In this document: one piece after another, positions 48,439-57,235 of the stretch
Layout of the letters: every line of letters starts with the position of its first letter
Numbering within the stretch: the first letter of the stretch is position 1
Assembly: GCA_902785065.1 (NCBI GenBank)
Contig: CACZXH010000005.1
Location: 62,001-126,000 of the forward strand
Origin: an uncultured Bacteroidia bacterium
GTDB taxonomy: Bacteria > Bacteroidota > Bacteroidia > Bacteroidales > UBA932
DNA length: 64,000 nt
Reading direction: 5' to 3'
Translations under genes and position numbers: made by a program
Notes under the pieces: model-generated
Seen by the model: the letters and a program-made list of their open reading frames with translations, nothing else
Told to the model about the DNA's origin: nothing
Database searches by the model: none

Positions 48439-51282
48439 TTAAATCTCGACTTCAGTTCCAGAATCGTTCGGGTTTTCCATGTTCCCGACGGGGTTGGATT
48501 CGTAGATGGGACGGACGGACAAGCCTGCGCCGCATCCGTAACCTCCCAGGGATACACCGTCCGGGTAGATAATCAGAGTCCAGCCGCTGCCTTCTGAGCG
48601 GAGTGATTTGGCCCAGTAGTTGCCTTCTGAACCCACATAAAAGATGCCCACCTGATTCTCCATTACGGCGCCACCGGCGGCAGGGAGGAAGATTTTATTG
48701 CCCTCGCATCCAGGTACTTTGCTTTCCACCGTGGTCCCCTTTCTGACAGGGTCCCAGGTCCAGGTGTAGTGATCCGTGTTCTTCAGTTCCTGCCATTCCT
48801 CAAGGGTAGGCATGCGCCAATAGCCACCCCATAATGAATGGGCGGTATCAATGAAGGGATCGTTCCTGCTATAATCCAGATCTGGAGCATTGAGCGGGGT
48901 CGTCCTGCCCCAGGCGAAGTACTGTCCAAGATCATCCGGTCCGACGGCGCCCACATTCGTCGTCGCCCATTTCAGGCCATTGCCCATATCCACATAGACA
49001 TGGTCGCAAATGCGGGAGGCGTAATTGCTCCAAACGGGCGCTGTCTTATACGCATTGAGGCTTTCGGACGGGACATAGATAAGACAGTTGTCCGCACCTG
49101 AAAACAGGTATGCATCCTCACCGGTTTCCACGACAGGAGGTTCGACAGCGTGAACAGTTATGTAAGACAGTCCTGCACAGTTTTGGAATGCGCTATCCCC
49201 GATACTGGTCACGTTGCCCGGAATGATAACGCTGGTTAGTGCCACACAGTTGTAGAAAGCATGCACATCGATATACTCTACGCTATCAGGAATACTGATG
49301 CTGGAAAGATAGCGGCAATCATAGAAAGTTCCATATTCAATCGATGTAACTCCCTGAGGAATACTGAAGGTGGTAAAATCACAGGAAGAGAAAGCAGAAC
49401 TTCCGATTTCAGTCACGGTGGCAGGAAGAACGATATTGGGGAGGTTGTGACAACACTCAAAGGCATAGCTGCCGATACTTATCAATCCAGAGGGTATATT
49501 TATTTCTGAAAGAGAACCACAACCTGCGAAAGTATCAGTCAAAATTGTAGTCGTTGATGAAGGCAGTTTGACTCGGGTAAGATCGCTACAGTTTTTAAAA
49601 GCACCCGATCCGATATACGTGACACTTTCGGGAATGACGATTTCGGTAAGAGATGAACACATCTCAAAGGCATGATCTCCGATTCTTGTCAAGGTTGAGG
49701 GGAGATTGACGCTGATAAGATCCTCCCACTCCATAAAGGCCTCGTCCGCAATACTTGTCACCCCCTCGGCGATGGTGACGGATGTAATGGCGGCACCGTC
49801 AAAGACAGTATGGATCGTGCTGGCGTCAATGTCCGGTATGGTGATGTCAGACAGGTTGGTACAACCCTGGAAAGCACCTTCTCCAATCGTGTTCACGCTG
49901 TCGGGGATCGTGATGGACGTCAGTCCGGTACAATCCTGGAAAGCGTACATTCCGATGCTTGTCACACTTTCGGGAATGACGAAGGAGGAAGCGCCGGAAC
50001 GGAAAGGAGCCATCATGGGGTACATCATCCGGGTCATGTTGGCCGATGCATTGTCGGTGGCCAGGTTGATGCAGCCGGAGAATGCATAGTCCCCGATGAT
50101 CGTCACGGTCTCCGGAATCGTGATGCCGGTCAGCGTTGTGCAGCCCTCAAAGGCGTGGTCACCGATTTCTGTCACGTCCTTATCAAATACTATGATTCCC
50201 TGAGAATCGTCATATGAGTTGGAAACAATCGTTGCGCCGCCGAAAGCCTCGGTGCTGGCAGGTGTAACAATTTCATTATCCGAACTGGTATAGTAGATTT
50301 TGGCAGATTCAGAATCCTGCCTCAGATTACTACAAGTTACTCCTACCCAGGAATTGGCTTCATAAAGTAAACTAGGATGCCTTTCGCATAAATATACGTT
50401 GCCATCTGATGAGTATATTCTGACGGTAAGTGTCTTCCCGCGAAGGTCAACAGGAGCAGAGGTCAGGTAAATCAATGCGGGGTTTTCTGAGGAGGAAGTT
50501 TCTGTAAGCGTAAAATCCTTCAGAGAAACCTCCAGCGAGTTAGAGAAGGTCTTGCCGGTGATTTCCATGCTCTCCAATCCGAAACTGCCCTTCTGGACAA
50601 ACAACGGTTCGTCCGTAGAAAGGGAAAGCTTCGTGTATGTACCCGCAGGAAGACCGATGGCCCTGACACGAATTACTGTGTTCAGAATTCGGAAAGAGAA
50701 TTTTAGTGATCCGGATGAGGATGAAGTGCCTTCCGACGCGAGGTAAAAGCGGGTGCCGTTGAATTTCGGCAGACCTGTCTGCTCGCCTGTCTGATCTTGC
50801 TCGCCTGCCGGATCCTGCTCACCAGCCTGATTCTGCTCGGCAGGCGAAAACTCCTGACCTGCGAACGAAACGGGAATGGCATTCCGGTCCAGATACATAC
50901 CCCCGACGAAGGGATAATAGCAAGAGTAGGTCGATCTTTCGCGCAACGCCCAGCCTCCGCCATCAAAACTGGCGGTATTGGTACCTACGCCACCCGCCAT
51001 TGAAAAGTAGACCTGAGCGCCCTGGTTGGGATAGATGCCGACAGTGTCCGTCTCTTCCCAACCGAAGAGAATGTCCTCAGATCCTCCCTGTTCCTGACTT
51101 AGGGAAGCCCTCGTCTCACCGTCTTCGCCCAGAAAACGGATCGCAGGCACTTCAAAAATGACGCGCTCTACGAGTTCTCCTTCTTCGGGAAGGGCATTCT
51201 TCCCGGGATCAATCTCATTTAACCCCGAACAGGCGGCAAGCATTCCCATACTTGCTGCCAAAAAAAGACAGGCATGTTTCAT
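48439..51282 (-). CDS. BspA-type LRR lipoprotein with FISUMP-like end
   Basis: A 947-residue lipoprotein (lipobox LAACSG). It has a fimbrillin-like N-terminus, a short 6-residue tandem repeat (four copies around 165-190 ending EQ), a block of about 16 LRR_5 repeats (about 360-740, units like IGDYAFSGCINL and IGEGAFQGCTNL), and a C-terminal domain of the fibrobacter-succinogenes major type (YFAWGRTTP, YWRMPTLEEWQEL). BspA-like proteins in oral and gut Bacteroidales bind host matrix or other cells. It shares an operon with the 50-residue upstream protein and the CotH gene, 16 bases apart. It is AT-rich like its neighbours. Confidence 0.85.
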   Translation of the reverse strand: MKHACLFLAASMGMLAACSGLNEIDPGKNALPEEGELVERVIFEVPAIRFLGEDGETRASLSQEQGGSEDILFGWEETDTVGIYPNQGAQVYFSMAGGVGTNTASFDGGGWALRERSTYSCYYPFVGGMYLDRNAIPVSFAGQEFSPAEQNQAGEQDPAGEQDQTGEQTGLPKFNGTRFYLASEGTSSSSGSLKFSFRILNTVIRVRAIGLPAGTYTKLSLSTDEPLFVQKGSFGLESMEITGKTFSNSLEVSLKDFTLTETSSSENPALIYLTSAPVDLRGKTLTVRIYSSDGNVYLCERHPSLLYEANSWVGVTCSNLRQDSESAKIYYTSSDNEIVTPASTEAFGGATIVSNSYDDSQGIIVFDKDVTEIGDHAFEGCTTLTGITIPETVTIIGDYAFSGCINLATDNASANMTRMMYPMMAPFRSGASSFVIPESVTSIGMYAFQDCTGLTSITIPDSVNTIGEGAFQGCTNLSDITIPDIDASTIHTVFDGAAITSVTIAEGVTSIADEAFMEWEDLISVNLPSTLTRIGDHAFEMCSSLTEIVIPESVTYIGSGAFKNCSDLTRVKLPSSTTTILTDTFAGCGSLSEINIPSGLISIGSYAFECCHNLPNIVLPATVTEIGSSAFSSCDFTTFSIPQGVTSIEYGTFYDCRYLSSISIPDSVEYIDVHAFYNCVALTSVIIPGNVTSIGDSAFQNCAGLSYITVHAVEPPVVETGEDAYLFSGADNCLIYVPSESLNAYKTAPVWSNYASRICDHVYVDMGNGLKWATTNVGAVGPDDLGQYFAWGRTTPLNAPDLDYSRNDPFIDTAHSLWGGYWRMPTLEEWQELKNTDHYTWTWDPVRKGTTVESKVPGCEGNKIFLPAAGGAVMENQVGIFYVGSEGNYWAKSLRSEGSGWTLIIYPDGVSLGGYGCGAGLSVRPIYESNPVGNMENPNDSGTEVEI
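50775..50846. repeat. 18-bp tandem repeat, four copies
   Basis: Four imperfect copies of an 18-bp unit like GATCTTGCTCGCCTGCCG lie in frame inside the LRR lipoprotein gene and encode variants of AGEQDP. Being a multiple of three, copy-number changes would lengthen or shorten a linker without shifting the frame. Confidence 0.75.
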
Positions 51283-51299
51283 AGGTGTATCTTTATGGG

Positions 51300-51452
51300 T
51301 TAACTCTCTACGTCACCAGAAGGAAGATCGTTAGGATCATCTCCACCATGAATGGGGGGCACATCGCCAGACGCTTGAAGGAAACACTCTTCAATATGCA
51401 CCTGGATATCCTCGGATTCGGGGATTTCATACAACTTTTTCTTATCTTTCAT
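51300..51452 (-). CDS. 50-residue leader-like protein
   Basis: A short gene beginning MKDKKKLYEIPESEDIQVHI and ending GDDPNDLPSGDVES; it lacks a signal peptide, is acidic and rich in Pro, Gly and Asp. It ends 17 bases before the LRR lipoprotein gene and begins downstream of a consensus promoter, so it is the first gene of the island. Bacteroidales genomes often have short proteins of this shape (YExP near the start, acidic Gly-rich end) just before surface lipoprotein genes; I recall this pattern but not a tested function. Confidence 0.7.
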   Translation of the reverse strand: MKDKKKLYEIPESEDIQVHIEECFLQASGDVPPIHGGDDPNDLPSGDVES

Positions 51453-51479
51453 GGCAAACTTTATTTTAAGGTTAGTACT

Positions 51480-51498
51480 CTTCTCAAGTTATGAGAAG
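51480..51498. promoter_or_regulatory. Inverted repeat near island transcription start
   Basis: CTTCTCA-5-TGAGAAG (51480-51486 and 51492-51498), a perfect 7-bp inverted repeat just downstream of the -7 box on the minus strand. It may be an operator or a 5' leader hairpin of the surface operon. Confidence 0.4.
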
Positions 51499-51508
51499 TT
51501 TAAAATTA

Positions 51509-51540
51509 CAAATATATATAATTAAAATTAAAATATACAA
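51509..51540 (-). promoter_or_regulatory. Promoter of AT-rich surface operon
   Basis: TTG (51538-51540), 21 bases, TATATTTG (51509-51516) on the minus strand. The surroundings are nearly pure A+T. The leader to the 50-residue gene is about 50 bases. Confidence 0.7.
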
Positions 51541-51542
51541 TG

Positions 51543-51575
51543 AAAAAACGGTTGGAAAGACTCATTTATCCAACC
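51543..51575 (-). terminator. Terminator of MATE-recQ transcript
   Basis: GGTTGG (51570-51575 read on the minus strand) pairs with CCAACC (51550-51555), followed by G and a six-T run. The stem encloses the MATE stop codon region. Confidence 0.6.
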
Positions 51576-52929
51576 ATTTCCCCCTCGCCAGGCGGACCAG
51601 GAAGGTGGTGCCGCGGAAGGTGAGTTCGACGGCCATGGCAATCCAGAAGCCCACGAGGCCGTACACCTTCACGAGGAAGATGGCGGGGATAATGCGGACC
51701 AGCCACATCGAGGTGAAGTTCATGACGCTCGGCCACTTGGTATCGCCGGCACCGACGAAAGCGCCGTAAGCGACGATGGAAGCAGCGTAGGCCGTCTCGG
51801 CGAAGGCTTCGATCCGCAGGACGCGGGCGCCCAGGCCGATGACTTCGGCATCCGGCGTCAGCATCTGCATCAGCTGTGGTGCGAAGGCGAACATGAGCCC
51901 GCCCAGCACGGTCATGATGGTCATTCCCATTACCGTATTGATCCAGGCAAAACGCTTCGCGAGTTCCTTGCGGCCAGCGCCGACGGACTGGCCCACCAGG
52001 GCCGTGGCCGCGTCGGCAATGCCATAGCCGGGCATGTAGCAGAAGCTTTCTGCCGTGACGGCGAAGGAGTTGGCGGCGATGGCGATGGTTCCGAGCGGGG
52101 CCACAATGATGGTTGCGGCGATGTAACCGCCCCGGATGAGGATGTGTTGCAGGGCCATCGGACCGCCGATGCCGGCCGCTTTCCGGATCACGATCTCCGT
52201 GGGACGGAACGAGCCCTTGTCCTGCAAAAGGTTGAGTTCGGGGGATCGGACCGCGACGAAATACAGCATCGCCATGGCGGTGATGAATTCCGCGAGGCCC
52301 GTGCCGAGCGCCGCCCCCATGACCCCCAGGTCCAGCACATAAATGAACAGATAGTTGAAACACACGTCCATCACGCACATGCCGATGTTCAGGTAACTGG
52401 GCACCTTCATGTTGCCGCTGACCTGCAGCATAGATGCGCAGATCCAATCAATCATCATGAACGGAATACAGGCCGACACGATGAAGAAGTATTTCGTCGC
52501 ATCGGGGATGATTTCCGGCGTGCCGCCCAGCCAGTGGGGGAGCGGGACGGCGATGGCCATCCCCAGGAACGCGATGCATCCGCTGAACAGGAGCGAAGTC
52601 AGAAGACCCTGCCGTAACACTACCCGCGCATTTTTGAAGTCGTTCGCTCCGATCAAATGCGCGACCTGCACCGAAAAACCGCTGCCGCAGGCGCCGCAGA
52701 AGCCCATGAGCAGCCACATGCAAGTGGAGACGAGGCCGATGGAAGCGCCCGCTGCCGCCCCGAGATGCCCCACCATCGACGTGTCAATGTACTGCATCAG
52801 CACGGAGGAGAGTTGGGCGATGATGGCCGGGTAGCTGAGCATCAGGCACAACTTCAACTGCTGGCCGCCTGTCAGCGTCCCGCCGCCCCGGATCTGTCCG
52901 AGCAAAAAGTCCTTCGAATCAGGCTTCAT
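51562..52929 (-). CDS. MATE-family efflux transporter
   Basis: A 455-residue membrane protein with 12 hydrophobic segments in two halves. The pattern LMLSYPAIIAQLSSVLMQYIDTSMVGHLGA is the classic MATE opening. MATE proteins expel cationic drugs or metabolites in exchange for Na+ or H+. The start at 52929 overlaps the recQ end by 11 bases; a Met eight codons earlier would overlap more. It is probably co-transcribed with recQ. Confidence 0.92.
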   Translation of the reverse strand: MKPDSKDFLLGQIRGGGTLTGGQQLKLCLMLSYPAIIAQLSSVLMQYIDTSMVGHLGAAAGASIGLVSTCMWLLMGFCGACGSGFSVQVAHLIGANDFKNARVVLRQGLLTSLLFSGCIAFLGMAIAVPLPHWLGGTPEIIPDATKYFFIVSACIPFMMIDWICASMLQVSGNMKVPSYLNIGMCVMDVCFNYLFIYVLDLGVMGAALGTGLAEFITAMAMLYFVAVRSPELNLLQDKGSFRPTEIVIRKAAGIGGPMALQHILIRGGYIAATIIVAPLGTIAIAANSFAVTAESFCYMPGYGIADAATALVGQSVGAGRKELAKRFAWINTVMGMTIMTVLGGLMFAFAPQLMQMLTPDAEVIGLGARVLRIEAFAETAYAASIVAYGAFVGAGDTKWPSVMNFTSMWLVRIIPAIFLVKVYGLVGFWIAMAVELTFRGTTFLVRLARGKWLDK

Positions 52930-54775
52930 ACGGTGGGATTTCGCCGTTGTCAATCAGTTCCCGGAGGACGTCCTCCCAGGCCGAATCGGCGGTGCCGAAA
53001 GCGGCGCGGACATCCGCAAGGGTATAAGGGGCCTGGATAAAAGCTTTCAGGCGGGTGGCGAGGTCCTGCGGTTTCTTCGCACGTTCGCGGCAGATGTCGC
53101 AGTGTCCGCAGTCGGCACTGTCTTCCTGCCCGAAATAGCGCAGGAGATAGCGGGAACGGCATTCGTCCTCCTCGGCCACGTACGAAAGCATCGTTTCCAC
53201 GCGGTCGTGGAAGACGGAGCGGAGCATCTCGTACCGTTTGGGCATCAGGTCCACGTTGCCTTCGTGCAGTCTGTCGTGGAGGATGAAAATCACGTCGGAC
53301 TGGTCCGAGGGAATGTATTTGATAATGTGGTTGATGGCGAGTCCGTACAGGAGCTGCCGCAGCTCCGGGACCGTCAGGCCGCTCTTGCGGGCGACGGTTT
53401 CCTCGTCGATAGAAACGGGATAGGAGAACAGGCCGGTGTACGAGCGCATCAGGGTTTCCAGCAGCGGCACCATCCGGGCGTCCGGGAGTTCGATCCCGTA
53501 CAGCGCCGTCCGGTCCACGGTGACCTGTACGCGGGTCTGGATTTCCAGGTCCTCGCTGAAGATCCAGTGCCCGGCGCGCTCGATATACTTGATGGCGTAG
53601 AACGCCGGCGACAGCTGGAGCTTGAAATGCCGGCAGAAAGCGCCGATGTCGAACTTCAGCTGCCGGCCCATTCCCGTATCGTAGGGAATGCCGTGGAAGA
53701 TATGGACCTTGTGGTAAATGTCCTCGATATACTCGAGCGAAGGGAAGGAGACACGTTCGATCTGGGCAAGGCGCTTCCGGTCGCCGTCGTTCCACAGGAG
53801 GACGGCGTAGGAAGGCTTACCATCGCGCCCGGCGCGGCCCGCTTCCTGGAAATAGGCCTCTGGACTGTCCGGGAGGTCCACATGGACCACGAACCGGACG
53901 TCGGGCTTGTCAATGCCCATGCCGAAGGCGTTGGTACACACCATCACGCGGATCCGGTCCGCCTTCCAGTCCTCCTGCCGGAGGGCGCGGGCGGCGGAGC
54001 CGATACCGGCATGGTAGAATGACGCGGAGACGCCGTTGTCCTTGAGCAGTTCGGCCAGTTCCTCGGCCTTCTTCCGGTTGCGGACATAGACGATGCCCGA
54101 CCCGGGAACGCCGTTGCACACGGCCAGGAGCTGCCCGGCCTTGTCTTCGCTCTGCCGGACGATATAGGACAGGTTCGGCCGTTCGAAACCGCTTTTGAGG
54201 AGGTTCTTCTCCTTGAATCCGAGGCGGTCCATGATATCGTCGGCGACGGCGGGCGTGGCCGTGGCGGTGAGGGCGATGACGGGCGCATCGACACTGCCGC
54301 GCAGCGCCCCGATCTCCAGGTACTCCGGCCGGAAGTCATAGCCCCACTGCGAGATGCAGTGCGCTTCGTCCACGACGATGAACGAGATGGGGAGGACGGG
54401 CAGGTAGCTCTGGAAGAGCCGGGTCTGGAGCCGCTCGGGGGAAACGTACAGGAACTTGCAGTCACCGTAGGCTGCATTGTTCAGCGCGAGGTCCACCTCG
54501 TGGCGGCTGAGCCCGGCATGGATGGCGATGGCCTTGATGCCGCGGCCGGCGAGGTTCTGGACCTGGTCCTTCATCAGGGCGATGAGCGGCGTGACCACGA
54601 GGGCGAGGCCGTCGCGCATCATCGCAGGCACCTGGAAACACACCGATTTCCCGCCTCCGGTGGGGAGGATGGCGAGCACGTCGCGGCCCGCGAGCGCCTC
54701 GTCGATAATGCGCTCCTGCATGGGCCGGAAGCTGTCATAGCCCCAATACTTCCGCAGTGTCTCGATCGGTGTCAT
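52919..54775 (-). CDS. recQ: ATP-dependent DNA helicase RecQ
   Basis: A 618-residue superfamily 2 helicase that unwinds 3' tailed DNA in recombinational repair. Walker A is PTGGGKSVCF, the DExH box is VVDEAHCISQWGYDFRPEY and motif VI is QEAGRAGRDGK. The zinc site follows (Cys of DECRSRYLL, then DCGHCDIC) with the winged-helix RQC part. The HRDC domain is replaced by a short end. Its promoter would lie in the 93 bases shared with divergent pckA; no clear box was seen on this strand. Confidence 0.95.
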   Translation of the reverse strand: MTPIETLRKYWGYDSFRPMQERIIDEALAGRDVLAILPTGGGKSVCFQVPAMMRDGLALVVTPLIALMKDQVQNLAGRGIKAIAIHAGLSRHEVDLALNNAAYGDCKFLYVSPERLQTRLFQSYLPVLPISFIVVDEAHCISQWGYDFRPEYLEIGALRGSVDAPVIALTATATPAVADDIMDRLGFKEKNLLKSGFERPNLSYIVRQSEDKAGQLLAVCNGVPGSGIVYVRNRKKAEELAELLKDNGVSASFYHAGIGSAARALRQEDWKADRIRVMVCTNAFGMGIDKPDVRFVVHVDLPDSPEAYFQEAGRAGRDGKPSYAVLLWNDGDRKRLAQIERVSFPSLEYIEDIYHKVHIFHGIPYDTGMGRQLKFDIGAFCRHFKLQLSPAFYAIKYIERAGHWIFSEDLEIQTRVQVTVDRTALYGIELPDARMVPLLETLMRSYTGLFSYPVSIDEETVARKSGLTVPELRQLLYGLAINHIIKYIPSDQSDVIFILHDRLHEGNVDLMPKRYEMLRSVFHDRVETMLSYVAEEDECRSRYLLRYFGQEDSADCGHCDICRERAKKPQDLATRLKAFIQAPYTLADVRAAFGTADSAWEDVLRELIDNGEIPPYEA

Positions 54776-54801
54776 TTTTTCGCAAATGTTCCGTGCTCCA
54801 A

Positions 54802-54832
54802 TTGCAAATATCTCGATTTTTTAATAAATTTG
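54802..54832 (+). promoter_or_regulatory. Consensus promoter of pckA
   Basis: TTG (54802-54804), 20 bases, TAAATTTG (54825-54832) in AT-rich DNA, 36 bases before the ATG at 54869. Confidence 0.75.
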
Positions 54833-54868
54833 CAAAATTGAAGAATTAAACTTTAAACCCGTATAATT

Positions 54869-56485
54869 ATGGCAAAAATCAATCTGGCCAAGTATGGCAT
54901 CAAGGGCGTGAAGGAGATTCTGTACAACCCCACGTACGAAGTCCTTTACAATGAGGAAACCAAGCCCGAGCTCGAAGGTTTCGACAAGGGACAGGTGACC
55001 GAACTCGGCGCCATCAACGTGATGACCGGCATTTACACCGGCCGTTCCCCGAAAGACAAGTACATCGTCTATGACAAGACCTCCAAGGTCGGCGCTCCGG
55101 GCGAAGTCTGGTGGACTACGCCTGAGTATCCGAACGACAACCATCCGATGAGCGAGAAGGTCTGGAAGACGGTCAAGAAGCTCGCCCTCAACCAGCTCAG
55201 CGGCAAGCGCCTGTTCGTCGTGGACGGTTTCTGCGGCACGCACAAGGACACCCGCATGAAGGTCCGCTTCATCATGGAGGTCGCCTGGCAGGCCCATTTC
55301 GTGACCAACATGTTCATCCGTCCCAAGAACCAGAAGGAATTCGACCAGGAGCCCGACTTCGTCGTGTACTGCGCCTCCAAGGCCAAGGTTGACAACTATG
55401 TGGAGCTCGGCCTCCGCAGCGACACCTGCGTGGCCTTCAACGTCACTTCCCGCGAGCAGGTGATCCTGAACACCTGGTACGGCGGCGAAATGAAGAAGGG
55501 CCTGTTCTCCATGATGAACTACTACCTCCCGCTCAAGGGCATCGCCGCGATGCACTGCTCCGCCAACACGGACATGAACGGTGAGAACACCGCCATCTTC
55601 TTCGGCCTCTCCGGCACCGGCAAGACCACCCTCTCCACCGACCCGAAGCGTCTCCTCATCGGTGACGACGAGCACGGCTGGGACAACAAGGGCGTCTTCA
55701 ACTTCGAAGGCGGCTGCTACGCCAAGGTCATCAAGCTCGACAAGGAGTCCGAACCAGACATCTACAACGCCATCCGCCGCGACGCCCTCCTCGAGAACGT
55801 CACCGTCGACGAGAACGGCAAGATCGACTTCAACGACAAGTCCGTCACCGAGAACACCCGCGTGTCCTACCCGATCTACCACATCGAGAAGATCGTCCGT
55901 CCGGACAGCCACGGCCCCGCCGCCAAGCAGGTGATCTTCCTCAGCGCCGACGCCTTCGGCGTGCTGCCTCCGGTGTCCATCCTGACCCCGAACCAGTGCA
56001 AGTACTACTTCCTCTCCGGCTTCACGGCCAAGCTCGCGGGCACCGAGCGCGGCATTACCGAGCCCACCCCGACCTTCTCCGCCTGCTTCGGCCAGGCCTT
56101 CCTGGAGCTCCATCCGACCAAGTACGCCGAGGAGCTCGTCAAGAAGATGAAGAAGTCCGGCGCGAAGGCTTACCTGGTGAACACCGGCTGGAACGGCACC
56201 GGCAAGCGCATTTCCATCCGGGACACCCGCGGCATCATCGACGCTATCCTCAATGGCAGCATCGACAAGGCCCCGACCAAGATGATCCCGTACTTCAACT
56301 TCGAGGTTCCGACCGTCCTCGAGGGTGTCGACACCGGCATTCTCGATCCGCGTGACACCTACGCCGATCCCGCCATCTGGGAGGAGAAGGCCAAGGATCT
56401 CGCCGGCCGCTTCATCAAGAACTTCCACAAGTACGAGTCCAACCGCGCCGGCAAGGCCCTCGTCAAGGCTGGCCCGAAGCTCTAG
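54869..56485 (+). CDS. pckA: Phosphoenolpyruvate carboxykinase (ATP)
   Basis: A 538-residue ATP-type PEP carboxykinase converting oxaloacetate and ATP to PEP, CO2 and ADP, or the reverse as CO2-fixing step in succinate-forming fermenters, its usual role in Bacteroidetes. Motifs: [13 protein letters not shown], the kinase-1 P-loop [13 protein letters not shown], the metal site [11 protein letters not shown] and [10 protein letters not shown]. The codon usage is strongly biased to C-ending codons, a mark of high expression. It stands alone with its own promoter and terminator. Confidence 0.96.
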   Translation: MAKINLAKYGIKGVKEILYNPTYEVLYNEETKPELEGFDKGQVTELGAINVMTGIYTGRSPKDKYIVYDKTSKVGAPGEVWWTTPEYPNDNHPMSEKVWKTVKKLALNQLSGKRLFVVDGFCGTHKDTRMKVRFIMEVAWQAHFVTNMFIRPKNQKEFDQEPDFVVYCASKAKVDNYVELGLRSDTCVAFNVTSREQVILNTWYGGEMKKGLFSMMNYYLPLKGIAAMHCSANTDMNGENTAIFFGLSGTGKTTLSTDPKRLLIGDDEHGWDNKGVFNFEGGCYAKVIKLDKESEPDIYNAIRRDALLENVTVDENGKIDFNDKSVTENTRVSYPIYHIEKIVRPDSHGPAAKQVIFLSADAFGVLPPVSILTPNQCKYYFLSGFTAKLAGTERGITEPTPTFSACFGQAFLELHPTKYAEELVKKMKKSGAKAYLVNTGWNGTGKRISIRDTRGIIDAILNGSIDKAPTKMIPYFNFEVPTVLEGVDTGILDPRDTYADPAIWEEKAKDLAGRFIKNFHKYESNRAGKALVKAGPKL

Positions 56486-56496
56486 GCGCTGCCGTC

Positions 56497-56517
56497 ATTC
56501 CCGGCCTGACCGGGAAT
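56497..56517. repeat. Palindromic intergenic sequence after pckA
   Basis: ATTCCCGG-5-CCGGGAAT, a perfect 8-bp stem within GTCATTCCCGGCCTGACCGG. This resembles short REP-like palindromes common between bacterial genes. It has no T-run, so it is more likely a repeat or an mRNA-end stabiliser than a terminator. Confidence 0.6.
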
Positions 56518-56529
56518 CTATATGATAAT

Positions 56530-56558
56530 AAGGCTGACTGTTCCGGTCGGCCTTTTTT
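56530..56558 (+). terminator. Intrinsic terminator of pckA
   Basis: AAGGCTGACTG (56530-56540) pairs with CGGTCGGCCTT (56544-56554) through two G-U pairs, 3-base loop, then a T-run to 56558. Confidence 0.85.
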
Positions 56559-56570
56559 GTATTTTATTGC

Positions 56571-56578
56571 TATATTTG
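56571..56578 (+). promoter_or_regulatory. -7 box for LolA-phosphatase operon
   Basis: TATATTTG, 26 bases before the ATG at 56605. It rules out the two earlier in-frame or near-frame starts. No clear -33 at the expected spacing. Confidence 0.6.
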
Positions 56579-56604
56579 TATGATTGATACAAAACCGGTT
56601 GATT

Positions 56605-57234
56605 ATGAAAAGATTCTTTGCCTTGCTGACCGCCTGCATCCTCGCCGTGGCGGCCTATGCACAGACAGCCGAAGAAATCATCGCCCGGATGGATGCCGCG
56701 ATGGAACAGGTCAGTGCGGAGAATGGCTTCCGGATGACGATGGACATCAAGATTCCCATCCTGGGCACGATGTCCTCTGATGCCTGGAGTCTGGGTGACA
56801 AGATGCGCCTGGAGGCCAACATGATGGGCAAGAAACTCGTCACCTGGCAGGACGGTCAGACGGAATGGACCTATGATGCCAACGAGAACACCATTACCGT
56901 CGAGAACCGGGACCAGTCCAAGAAGTCTGACGAGAAAGAGAACATGAAGATGTTCCAGAGTGCCACGGAAGGGTATGATGTGTCTATCTCCAAGGAGACA
57001 GCCAAGGCCTGGACCATCAAGTGCAGGAAGAACAGTTCCAACACGAACAAGGACGATCCCAAGAACATGGAAATCGTCGTCGCGAAGGGAACCTTTTACC
57101 CGGTGAGTCTGAGCGCCAAGGTGGATCTGGTCACCGTCACGATGCGCAACCTCCAGTTCAACGTCACCGAGCAGGAAGTGACTTTCAACCAAGCCGATTA
57201 CCCCGGCGTTACCATCATAGACAAGAGAATGTAA
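56605..57234 (+). CDS. LolA-like outer-membrane lipoprotein carrier
   Basis: A 209-residue periplasmic protein with signal peptide (FFALLTACILAVAAYAQ) followed by TAEEIIARMDAAMEQV, the typical N-terminus of LolA-like proteins, and an unclosed-barrel pattern (DKMRLEANMMGKKLVTWQDGQTEWTYD, then VTVTMRNLQFN). LolA shuttles lipoproteins from the inner to the outer membrane. The start follows the promoter box; a TTG seven codons earlier would fall at the transcription start. It precedes the phosphatase-SGNH gene by one base, in one operon. Confidence 0.8.
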   Translation: MKRFFALLTACILAVAAYAQTAEEIIARMDAAMEQVSAENGFRMTMDIKIPILGTMSSDAWSLGDKMRLEANMMGKKLVTWQDGQTEWTYDANENTITVENRDQSKKSDEKENMKMFQSATEGYDVSISKETAKAWTIKCRKNSSNTNKDDPKNMEIVVAKGTFYPVSLSAKVDLVTVTMRNLQFNVTEQEVTFNQADYPGVTIIDKRM

Positions 57235-57235
57235 T

